The translations under genes were made by a program, and so were the position numbers. From contig DATEAK010000139.1 of assembly GCA_035288405.1 (NCBI GenBank), positions 1-12,598 of the forward strand: DNA of 12,598 nucleotides, in the 5' to 3' direction. This DNA is from JACPSX01 sp035288405 [NCBI: bacterium]. GTDB taxonomy: Bacteria > JACPSX01. A model generated the notes under the pieces. That model had not been told where the DNA came from, did no database searches, and was given only the letters and a program-made list of their open reading frames with translations. This document shows, piece by piece, positions 6,605 through 12,598 of the stretch (positions are counted from its first letter, which is position 1; the number at the start of each line of letters is the position of its first letter).

Positions 6605-7927
6605 TCAGCCGGCTGAGCCATCCAAGACCTTTCCCCAATCTCCCATAAGCTTCTCTACTTGGTCTCTTAGGATGGGGATTTTCTCTGAATCCAGCTTCAG
6701 AAACTGCCAAGATCTGGTGTTTTCCAGCTTTGTATCCTCTGGCAGCGCTTGTCCGTATCCCATGGACTTGGCCAACACATTTGCGAAATGCACAACCATG
6801 AGCGATTTGGGTACAGGGTCAACGGCTTCCAACTTGCTATGGTACATGGTGATTGGGAGATACTCCTCCGGAAATTGCCAACTCTTCAGGAGGGTGGTCC
6901 CAAATTCGCAATGATTCGCATCCAGCATGTTTTGCAAGTCCGTGCGCTCCGCTTTGCGAGCCATTTTGCCGCTCGCTTCCAATTCGCAAATGATCTTTAA
7001 AAGACCCAATTTGCCGATATCGTGCAGCAACCCCATGGTGAAAGCCTCTTCGGAATCCTTCGAGCCGGCGATTTCCGTTACCAACTTGCAAGCATAGGCG
7101 CAGGCCAGAGAATGGTTCCACAGACTCTTGGCGACCTGCTCATGTTCCTGACCCATATTCGTGTAAAGAGACTTGTTCGCGATCAGATCCACCTGCATCT
7201 TTGCCTCGTTGGTCCCTAAACGGGTGATGGCCTGCTCCAAAGTGGAGTTTTTTGACACGCCTCGATAATAGGGAGAGTTCGATATCCGAATCAGGGAGGC
7301 GGAAATCGCGGCATCATGCTTCAGAAGATTCGTCAGCTCTTGGACACTGGCGCCTTTTTTCACCATCTCTCTGAACTTCACGCTGATCTGAGGGATGGAG
7401 GGGAGACCGATTTCCCCGTTTTTCAGGCGGGAGGCGATTTCCTCATAGATGCTCTTTGGTTTTTTCTGAGGCGGGGCTTGTACGACGTTCTTTTGAGAGA
7501 TGCCAAGACGTTTTTCCAATTCAGTCACCTGTGTTCTCAAGGCGACAATGGCATGTTTCATGTCTTTCAGTTTCTGAATTCTTTCCAGAGCTCTCTTTAC
7601 CGAGAGATTGAGTAAGTGATAGTAGTTCGCAGTCTTCACAAGATAGCTATAGTCGCCCAATTTCAGGGTCTCAAGAACGCACGTGTCATCATCCGGCGGG
7701 GCAAGCATGAGAACGGGGAGATTGTGTTTCTCTAATATTTGCTTGAGAAAATCGATTCCAGAATGCTCTGTGAAGGTATGATCCAGTAGAATAAGATCCG
7801 GTTTCTCGGCCAGACCGGCGAGTTCCTCAGGTGAGCGAATCGTATGGGCGTTAAACTCTTTGCTTATTTCTTCTCGAATTTTTTCGACTTCAGCTTCGTT
7901 TTTGCCGGCAATGAGGACGGATTTCAT
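6605..7927 (-). CDS. Receiver-like/HDOD two-domain signalling protein
   Basis: A 440-residue cytoplasmic protein. Residues 1-115 are a response-regulator receiver-like domain with phospho-acceptor candidate D49 (LILLDH) and K98 (YLVKTAN). The usual N-terminal acidic pair is missing: G8-K9-N10-E11 stand where DD is expected, so Mg-dependent phosphorylation may be impaired. Residues about 112-142 form a probable coiled-coil linker. From about 162 an HDOD domain follows (LKNGEIGLPSIPQI, WNHSLA with H272, LLHDIGKL with H302-D303). HDOD proteins usually act as signalling scaffolds without phosphodiesterase activity. I start it at the ATG at 7927 because a receiver domain typically begins like MKSVLIAG; the frame remains open to an ATG at 7993, which would add 22 residues. 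The chosen ATG overlaps the TGA of an upstream small ORF. The gene is poorer in G+C than its neighbours. What it regulates is unknown. Confidence 0.85.
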   Translation of the reverse strand: MKSVLIAGKNEAEVEKIREEISKEFNAHTIRSPEELAGLAEKPDLILLDHTFTEHSGIDFLKQILEKHNLPVLMLAPPDDDTCVLETLKLGDYSYLVKTANYYHLLNLSVKRALERIQKLKDMKHAIVALRTQVTELEKRLGISQKNVVQAPPQKKPKSIYEEIASRLKNGEIGLPSIPQISVKFREMVKKGASVQELTNLLKHDAAISASLIRISNSPYYRGVSKNSTLEQAITRLGTNEAKMQVDLIANKSLYTNMGQEHEQVAKSLWNHSLACAYACKLVTEIAGSKDSEEAFTMGLLHDIGKLGLLKIICELEASGKMARKAERTDLQNMLDANHCEFGTTLLKSWQFPEEYLPITMYHSKLEAVDPVPKSLMVVHFANVLAKSMGYGQALPEDTKLENTRSWQFLKLDSEKIPILRDQVEKLMGDWGKVLDGSAG

Positions 7928-8151
7928 TGGACTGATCCAAACCACCCTCTTGGTGATGACGGTTTCCCGGTCTCCAGAGTTGTTTCCGGCCATTCACCAT
8001 AAATCACCGGAAGACTCTGGACGACTGGATCGCCGTAGAATCTTCGCAAAATGATCCCACACTTCACGACTTCTTGTCGGAATATTGATTCTATAGCTTG
8101 AGCTGGATTTAGCGGCAGATCAGCGGACATCCCGGCAGCGGCAGTCGGCAC
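7924..8151 (-). CDS. Possible small hypothetical protein overlapping the HDOD gene (ATGA)
   Basis: An open frame of 75 codons from a GTG at 8151, or 68 from an ATG at 8130. Its TGA (7924-7926) overlaps the HDOD-gene ATG (7925-7927) as ATGA, the classic arrangement for translational coupling. That would explain why the HDOD start lacks a good ribosome binding site. Codon third positions are moderate in G+C, like the HDOD gene. The predicted protein has no membrane segment or motif I recognise; SIFRQEVVKCGIILRRFYGD is its central part. No strong ribosome binding site precedes either start. If the HDOD gene instead starts at 7993, this ORF would be a chance overlap. Confidence 0.35.
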   Translation of the reverse strand: MPTAAAGMSADLPLNPAQAIESIFRQEVVKCGIILRRFYGDPVVQSLPVIYGEWPETTLETGKPSSPRGWFGSVQ

Positions 8152-8194
8152 TCAGCCTGCCGCTCTCAGCCAAGATCCGGAAGGAGACAGTTCA

Positions 8195-8274
8195 TGTAGG
8201 AGCACCTGCCTACCGCCCCAGCGGGGCAGGCAGGCGCAGACAGGTGGGTGCCCAATTACAATTGGGGCTTTACA
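8195..8274. repeat. Cluster of nested and adjacent inverted repeats
   Basis: Several dyads are packed in 80 bases. CCTGCC (8205-8210) pairs with GGCAGG (8229-8234), enclosing GCCCC/GGGGC (8215-8219 with 8223-8227). An alternative outer pairing is CACCTG (8203-8208) with CAGGTG (8241-8246). Next, CCCAATT (8251-8257) and AATTGGG (8260-8266) form a near-perfect 7-bp hairpin. TGTA at 8195 and TACA at 8271 bracket the cluster. It looks like a palindromic intergenic repeat of the REP or miniature-element type, but only one copy is in the window. Confidence 0.55.
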
Positions 8275-8297
8275 GCGGCCGCCGCTTATGTTCAAAT
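8269..8297 (+). promoter_or_regulatory. Predicted sigma70 promoter of the third binding-protein operon
   Basis: TTTACA (8269-8274) is followed by a 17-base spacer and TCAAAT (8292-8297), with TGT just before the -10 box. The -35 matches consensus at 5 of 6 bases and the -10 at 4 of 6. The predicted start would be near 8304, giving a leader of about 120 bases. The -35 box overlaps the right end of the inverted-repeat cluster, so that structure could affect expression. Weaker evidence than for the 6501-6529 promoter. Confidence 0.4.
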
Positions 8298-8427
8298 TTT
8301 ACTTACTTAATCTTTTCCGATTTTTTGGACAGATTCCCGACGATGTGGCTCAACTCACGTTTGAGGTCGCCGAACCTGGAGGGGTGATTCAGGAGAACTC
8401 CCTACCCATCGTGAATTGGAGGAAGAA

Positions 8428-9429
8428 ATGAAAAAGAACGGCATTATGATCTGGATTCTATTGATCCTGGGAGTGATGTCTTTCGCCATCGCACCCGCCC
8501 AAGGAAAGGAAGCCGACAACATCCGGGTGGCCCGATCCTCGGACTCGGCCACTGAGTCCGCCGTCTGGTTCGGAAAAGAGGCCGGCCTTTATGAGAAGTA
8601 CGGCCTTTCCGTCGAATTGATCCGCATCCGCGGAAGCTCCGCCGTGGTGCAGACCATGCTGTCGGGTGACATCGCGGTCAGTCAGATCGGAGGCTCCGCG
8701 GTGGTGGATGCCAATCTGGCCGGGGCGGATTTGACCACGGTGGCGACGATCATCCGAAGTTTCGTTTTCTATCTTTTCAGCCGGCCGGAAATCCAACGGG
8801 TCGAGGATTTACGTGGAAAGGCCATCGGCACCAGCCGTTTCGGCGCGATCTCCGATTTTGCGGGTCGTTTCGCCCTGGAAAAGTACGGCCTCCAGGCGGA
8901 GAAAGATGTGACCATCCTGCAAACCGGCGGGCCTGCGGAAAGCGTGGCCGCTCTCAACGGGAACCGGATTCAGGCAGTCGCCTTAACGGCGCCGGCCACA
9001 ATTCAGGCAAGAAAACTAGGACTCCGGCCCCTTCTGGATATCTCGAAGCTCGAAGCGAATTTCCCTTTCAACGGCGTGGTGGTCACCCGCACATACCTCA
9101 AGAACAACGAAGATATCGTGAAGCGTTTCATGAAAGGCTACATTGAAGGGGTCGTGCTGGCCAAAAAGGACCCGGTGTTCGCCAAGAGGGTAATGGCAAA
9201 GTACTTCCGTAGTGATGACAAAGAGGTTTTGGAAGAGAGTTATGAATGGATTGTGAAACAGAACACCTCCATTCCTCCGTATCCAGCCACCCGAGGATTT
9301 GCAACCATTTTGCAGGGGATTGAAAAGCGAAATCCGAAAGCCAAGCTGGCCAAACCGGAGGATTTTGTCGACAGCCGCATCGTCCGCGAGCTGGATGAAA
9401 GCGGATTCATCAAGAGTCTCTCGCAGTAA
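8428..9429 (+). CDS. ABC transporter substrate-binding protein, NMT1/SsuA-like (copy 3)
   Basis: A 333-residue periplasmic binding protein. The signal peptide is MKKNGIM plus a hydrophobic core to about residue 21, with cleavage likely after A24 (IAPAQG). The mature domain has WFGKEAGLYEKYGLSVE, VEDLRGKAIGTSRFGAISDF, ILQTGGPAESVAALNGNRI, KYFRSDDKEVLEESY and the shared C-terminus RELDESGFIKSL. It is a paralogue of the two minus-strand binding proteins. A frame from a TTG at 8416 exists, but GGAGG lies 5 bases before the ATG at 8428, which I chose. It is the first gene of the plus-strand operon. It lacks a nearby permease or ATPase, so it must work with a distant transporter or have another receptor role. 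The ligand is unknown; the downstream genes hint at an amino-acid-like or imine-forming or hydroxy-acid compound (inference). Confidence 0.92.
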   Translation: MKKNGIMIWILLILGVMSFAIAPAQGKEADNIRVARSSDSATESAVWFGKEAGLYEKYGLSVELIRIRGSSAVVQTMLSGDIAVSQIGGSAVVDANLAGADLTTVATIIRSFVFYLFSRPEIQRVEDLRGKAIGTSRFGAISDFAGRFALEKYGLQAEKDVTILQTGGPAESVAALNGNRIQAVALTAPATIQARKLGLRPLLDISKLEANFPFNGVVVTRTYLKNNEDIVKRFMKGYIEGVVLAKKDPVFAKRVMAKYFRSDDKEVLEESYEWIVKQNTSIPPYPATRGFATILQGIEKRNPKAKLAKPEDFVDSRIVRELDESGFIKSLSQ

Positions 9430-9478
9430 AAACTTCGGCCTTCTTCCAAGGCAAGTTTAAGAAAGGAGAATGGATCCG

Positions 9479-10576
9479 ATGTTGTTCTTGCACAACGACG
9501 ACGTGAAGCAGGTGCTGGACATGCGCACCTGTATTGACACGCTGGAAGAAGCCTACCGCGAGCTGGCCGCCGGTACCGCAGGACATCGTCCCCGCATTGA
9601 CTTCTACGTGCCGGGAGAACCACATTACTACCGGTGGGGCACCATGGAAGGCGTCTCCCGGAAGCTTGGAATCTTCGCCATCCGCATGAAGTCCGACATG
9701 CTCGTGTGGAATCGCACGGGGGAATTTCAAACCGAGGATAAATACTGTATTCAACCGGGGACTTACTGCGGATTGATCTTCCTGCTGAGCGTTCGAAACG
9801 GCGAGCCTCTGGCATTGATCAACGACGGCACCCTGCAGCACATGCGGGTGGGCGCCTGCGCGGGACTCGGGGCCAAGTACCTCGCCCGCCCGAACTCGCA
9901 GGTGCTGGGGATGCTGGGCGCGGGGGGTATGGCCCGGTCGTACGCGACGGCCATCCGGGAGGTCCGTCCGATCCGGCGGATCCAGGTCTTCAGCCCTACC
10001 CAGGCCAACCGGGAAAGTTACGCGGACGAAATGAAAGAGCAACTTGGCGTGGAGGTGGAACCGGTTGATTCCCCCGAGAAGGCAGTTCGAGGAGCGGATA
10101 TTGTGGCGCTTGCCACCGATTCGCTCGTGCCCGTCGTCAAGGCCGCCTGGCTGGAGCCCGGCATGCACGTCACAAACGTGCGCCCGAACGAAACGGGTCC
10201 CGACGTGCCGGCCCGGGCCGATGTGATCGCCCGTCTGGGCAGCGCCACGCTTCGCATGGATAATCCACCTCCGGGCACGATCGGGGGAAGCGATGGAATG
10301 TTCGCCTACTTCGTCGGCACTCCAGAAGAGAAGCAGCGCTTGCCGTATTCTCCCTCTGCGGAGCTCGCCGATCCCAAGGCCGGCACACTTCCCGACATCA
10401 TTGCAGCCCGGCAAGCCGGGCGCACAAGCGATCAGCAAATCACCTTCTTCAGCAATATCGGCACGCAAGGACTGCAATTCGCGGCAGCGGGTGCCAAAGT
10501 CTACGAATTGGCCAAGGCGAAGGGTCTGGGTCACGTGTTGCCGACCGAATGGTTCGTGCAAAACATCCGCGACTGA
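9479..10576 (+). CDS. Ornithine cyclodeaminase/mu-crystallin-family oxidoreductase
   Basis: A 365-residue NAD(P)-dependent protein. Family features in order are an N-terminal substrate part with K71 (AIRMK) and R123 (QHMRVGACAG), the Rossmann motif GMLGAGGMARSYA (residues 144-156), and the C-terminal GRTSDQQITFFSNIG ... VYELAKAKGLG. The family includes ornithine cyclodeaminase, alanine dehydrogenase and imine or ketimine reductases. The segment that normally carries the catalytic Asp (GAD in ornithine cyclodeaminase) reads NVRPNETGPDVP, so true ornithine cyclodeamination is doubtful. The protein is about 40 residues longer than typical members, with extra sequence near residues 72-98 and 255-290. 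I start at the ATG at 9479 because AGGAG lies 10 bases upstream; the ATG at 9470 is too close to that site. It follows binding-protein copy 3 by 49 bases and precedes the next dehydrogenase by 28. Confidence 0.9.
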   Translation: MLFLHNDDVKQVLDMRTCIDTLEEAYRELAAGTAGHRPRIDFYVPGEPHYYRWGTMEGVSRKLGIFAIRMKSDMLVWNRTGEFQTEDKYCIQPGTYCGLIFLLSVRNGEPLALINDGTLQHMRVGACAGLGAKYLARPNSQVLGMLGAGGMARSYATAIREVRPIRRIQVFSPTQANRESYADEMKEQLGVEVEPVDSPEKAVRGADIVALATDSLVPVVKAAWLEPGMHVTNVRPNETGPDVPARADVIARLGSATLRMDNPPPGTIGGSDGMFAYFVGTPEEKQRLPYSPSAELADPKAGTLPDIIAARQAGRTSDQQITFFSNIGTQGLQFAAAGAKVYELAKAKGLGHVLPTEWFVQNIRD

Positions 10577-10604
10577 GAGGTTCGAATCAGGAGGAGTATT
10601 GGAT

Positions 10605-11489
10605 ATGGAAAGACTGGGATTCATCGGCACGGGCGGCATGGGCGGCCCCATGGCGGCCAATTTGATGAAAGCAGGCTACAAGCTCACGGTCCTTGATTTG
10701 AGGCGGGAGGCAACCAAGAGCCTGGAGGAAAAAGGCGCAGCGTACGCCTCCTCTCCGAGAGCGGTTGCCGAGGCGTCCGAAGTCGTGCTCTCGATGCTTC
10801 CGTTTGGCGAAGCGGTTCGGGAAGTGGGACTGGGAAAAAACGGACTCGTGGAGGCCGGCTCCGGAGCCAGGATCTGGATCGATTTGAGCAGCGTCGAGGA
10901 GCAGGCCATCGTCGAGGCGGAAAAAATCCTGAAGCCCAAGGGCTGGACCGTGATTGACGCCACCGTGGGAGGGGTAGAGGAATATGCTGCGGCCGGCGAG
11001 CTCTCCATCAAAGTCGCCGGAGACAAAGCCGCGGTGGACCGGATCCAGCCTCTTCTGGAGCCCATGGGCAAGAAAATCACCTACTGCGGCGCCTTGGGCA
11101 ACGCCAAGCTGGTGAAGACGGCGACCGCCATGCATGCGGCCGTGCAGACCATGGCGACCGTGGAAATCTTCAACTGGCTCAAGTCGTGCGGGGTCAGCGA
11201 GGAGGTCACGCACGAAGCGTTCAAGGACTCCCAGTCCTGGTCTGTCTCCATCCAGCGCAACTGCGAGGCAATCCTGGCCAAGAAGTTCAAGCCCCGCAAG
11301 TCCTGGATGCCCAAAGACATCGGCTTCGGCCTGGATAACGCTCAGGAAAGAGGGGTACCTCTGCCCTTCACCGCACTGGCAAGACAACTCTTCAACGTGG
11401 CCCGCTCCAACGGCATGGACGGCTACGAGGCCATAGGAATCGCTTACAAAGTCTACGAACTGCTGGGGATGGGAGAGAAACCCGAATAG
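10605..11489 (+). CDS. 3-hydroxyisobutyrate-dehydrogenase-family (beta-hydroxyacid) oxidoreductase
   Basis: A 294-residue NAD(P)-dependent enzyme of the beta-hydroxyacid dehydrogenase family. The N-terminal cofactor motif GFIGTGGMGGPMAANL (residues 5-20) is textbook, the interdomain helix follows at about 165, and the C-terminal domain is all-alpha. K168 (GNAKLVKT) aligns with the catalytic lysine. Two other family marks are altered: the substrate loop DAPVSGG reads DATVGGV (118-124), and the asparagines after the catalytic lysine (KxxNN) are replaced by K171 and T172. The substrate may thus differ from hydroxyisobutyrate or tartronate semialdehyde; imine reductases of this fold are one alternative. 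AGGAGG lies 10 bases before the chosen ATG. It is the last gene of the operon and ends 11 bases from the convergent membrane-anchor gene. Confidence 0.92.
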   Translation: MERLGFIGTGGMGGPMAANLMKAGYKLTVLDLRREATKSLEEKGAAYASSPRAVAEASEVVLSMLPFGEAVREVGLGKNGLVEAGSGARIWIDLSSVEEQAIVEAEKILKPKGWTVIDATVGGVEEYAAAGELSIKVAGDKAAVDRIQPLLEPMGKKITYCGALGNAKLVKTATAMHAAVQTMATVEIFNWLKSCGVSEEVTHEAFKDSQSWSVSIQRNCEAILAKKFKPRKSWMPKDIGFGLDNAQERGVPLPFTALARQLFNVARSNGMDGYEAIGIAYKVYELLGMGEKPE

Positions 11490-11500
11490 CTCCTACCTGA

Positions 11501-12415
11501 CTATTTATTCACTTCCGCCACGGGAACGAGGGGCATATAGACGCCCGCTTTGGCAATTGTGTACTTGGCGAAGAAATCTCCCACTAGAGAGAAGAGCCCC
11601 ACAGCAGCCAGAATGTCCTGGGAAAGAGGCGAGAGATACCCAAGGCCACCCAAGAGGATAGGAATCACCAGCCCGATCAATACCGTGCCCAGGTAGAAAC
11701 TTCCCGATACCCGGCCTCGGGTCAGATCCCGCACCGATTGGCGAGTCGCTACGTTCGAGTTGGCCATGACTCCCAGATAAAACAAAATAAACACCCCGGC
11801 TGACACCGCAATCCACAGTTCGATGACCGCCGCTTGCTCCGGGCGGACCGTGCTCCCTGTAAACGGCAGCGAGAGAAGAATCAGAGCAACTCCCCCGCGC
11901 AGCGCATAGGCAATGTAGAGCACCGGCAGAAGCGGAGAATTCCAGAAGGGGATGCCCTTGGAGGCTGCGTACACATTCCCCTTATAGGCAAACAGAATCG
12001 CCATGCCCAGAAGCGAGAGCACTAAGAAGATCCGCCCCAGAACCCCACTCTCATCCCAGGGCAATCCAGGAACGTAGGACGGCAACAAGTAGAGAAACGA
12101 GAAGGGGATAAACAAGCTCATTCCCATGAAACCCCGGCCAATCCAGGAATGGCGCACCTTCACCATGCGCCAGAAGCGTTCCGGATGACCCAGGAACAGG
12201 AAATGAGCCACCCCTCCCAGAGCCACGGCGAGAAAGCTGAGGAAGAGGCCTAGCCGGTAATGAAACAGCAAAGAGAAAAGCCAGGTGCCGGATCCAACTC
12301 CCGTCAGGAAATGCCCGCTGATGAGCAAGACCCCTCGTCTGTCCACCCACTCTCTCTGGGGCCGGAAGGCGCTCCCCAGATCCACTAAAAGCTGTTCGTA
12401 AGAATTTGCTGCCAT
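11501..12415 (-). CDS. NrfD/PsrC-type membrane anchor subunit
   Basis: A 304-residue integral membrane protein with about eight predicted transmembrane segments (near residues 28-50, 53-73, 93-111, 127-150, 164-187, 196-218, 238-260 and 266-292). FLGHPERFWRM after the second segment is the conserved quinone-site-adjacent motif of NrfD/PsrC/DmsC anchors, followed by SWIGRGFMG. Such anchors exchange electrons between membrane quinones and a 4Fe-4S subunit that serves a molybdopterin catalytic subunit (polysulfide, DMSO, thiosulfate, arsenate or similar). AGGAG lies 7 bases before the ATG. It follows the 4Fe-4S subunit gene by 59 bases and appears to be the last gene of that operon. The respiratory substrate cannot be told because the catalytic subunit is outside the window. 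Confidence 0.9.
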   Translation of the reverse strand: MAANSYEQLLVDLGSAFRPQREWVDRRGVLLISGHFLTGVGSGTWLFSLLFHYRLGLFLSFLAVALGGVAHFLFLGHPERFWRMVKVRHSWIGRGFMGMSLFIPFSFLYLLPSYVPGLPWDESGVLGRIFLVLSLLGMAILFAYKGNVYAASKGIPFWNSPLLPVLYIAYALRGGVALILLSLPFTGSTVRPEQAAVIELWIAVSAGVFILFYLGVMANSNVATRQSVRDLTRGRVSGSFYLGTVLIGLVIPILLGGLGYLSPLSQDILAAVGLFSLVGDFFAKYTIAKAGVYMPLVPVAEVNK

Positions 12416-12474
12416 AAGCCGTCTCCTTATTATTTTGTAAAGCCCGCTCTGTGTTTAAGACGTTCCTTTTTTTG

Positions 12475-12598
12475 CTATGGGGGCAAGTAGTACACTGAGG
12501 GGTTGGTGCCCAGCTCGGGATGCAAGGGCGTTCCCCCGCGCTCCCGGATCAGACGTGCCACCTCGCTGTCGGGATCATCGAGATCCCCAAAGGTGCGG
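12475..12598 (-). CDS. 4Fe-4S ferredoxin-type electron-transfer subunit, C-terminus only
   Basis: Only the last 40 codons are in the window; the start lies beyond the right edge. The visible end reads [16 protein letters not shown], then about ten residues, then [15 protein letters not shown] and TAG. This is the typical C-terminus of DmsB/PsrB/NrfC-type subunits (GDLxDPxSEV ... LGTxPxVYY), just after the last cysteine cluster. These subunits carry four 4Fe-4S clusters and pass electrons between the membrane anchor and a molybdopterin catalytic subunit. The adjacent NrfD/PsrC gene supports the call. Confidence 0.82.
   Translation of the reverse strand, partial: RTFGDLDDPDSEVARLIRERGGTPLHPELGTNPSVYYLPP

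Larger units (their letters stand above)
7994..8427. other. Divergent intergenic region between HDOD gene and third binding protein
   Basis: Apart from the possible small ORF (up to 8151), no gene is supported here. It holds a cluster of inverted repeats at 8195-8274, a weak plus-strand promoter at 8269-8297, and about 120 bases of leader to the binding-protein start. I looked for minus-strand promoter boxes for the HDOD gene; TATAGA and AATATT occur around 8081-8095 but no matching -35 was found. Base composition at the HDOD end is AT-richer than in the flanking catabolic genes. Confidence 0.6.

Noticed and set aside
6598-6614. AGCCGG/CCGGCT hairpin at the end of the HDOD gene as terminator
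   Set aside because: Only a 6-bp stem, overlapping the stop codon, with no U-run after it on the transcribed strand.
5345-6616. 423-codon plus-strand open frame
   Set aside because: Antisense shadow of the UbiD gene, which carries all cofactor and catalytic residues.
8335-8415. Search for a sigma54-type promoter before binding-protein copy 3
   Set aside because: TTGGACAG resembles part of the -24 element at first sight, but no GG-N10-GC spacing with a -12 TTGC is present.
9410-10660. 416-codon minus-strand open frame
   Set aside because: Antisense to the ornithine-cyclodeaminase-family gene, whose Rossmann motif is unambiguous.

Overview
This is a bacterial, protein-dense window. The AGGAGG-type ribosome binding sites, Sec signal peptides and sigma70-like promoters fit a Gram-negative-type organism. 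Most genes are G+C-rich, but the stretch around 6.4-8.3 kb is clearly poorer in G+C. Expanded orphan NMT1/SsuA-like binding proteins next to UbiD, M24 and class II aldolase genes recall uncultured soil, subsurface or marine lineages with deltaproteobacterial, Rokubacteria or Tectomicrobia affinity. I cannot fix the phylum from sequence alone.

Left block (minus strand, 6530 down to 1): one probable operon behind a strong extended -10 promoter at 6501-6529. The order is a UbiD-type prenylated-FMN decarboxylase, a 32-residue signal-peptide-like ORF, two tandem NMT1-like periplasmic binding proteins, a class II aldolase/adducin-family enzyme, a molybdopterin sulfite-oxidase-like protein that starts 1 base after the aldolase stop, and an M24 creatinase/prolidase-fold protein cut by the window edge. 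The M24 protein has lost two metal-ligand aspartates. The set suggests uptake and breakdown of an organic acid, but the substrate cannot be read from sequence.

Middle block (6605-8427): a minus-strand regulator with a degenerate receiver domain and an HDOD domain. Its start overlaps (ATGA) the stop of a possible small upstream gene. A gene-poor region with compact inverted repeats follows.

Right block (plus strand, 8428-11489): a third binding protein, an ornithine cyclodeaminase/mu-crystallin-family protein and a 3-hydroxyisobutyrate-dehydrogenase-family protein, closely spaced as one operon with a weaker predicted promoter at 8269-8297. It mirrors the left block: binding protein plus soluble catabolic enzymes, with no permease or ATPase in view.

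Right edge (minus strand, 12598 down to 11501): the C-terminus of a 4Fe-4S electron-transfer subunit and a complete NrfD/PsrC-type membrane anchor. This is the tail of a molybdoenzyme-type respiratory operon running tail to tail into the plus-strand operon with an 11-base gap. No convincing rho-independent terminator, tRNA, rRNA, CRISPR array or transposase was seen.
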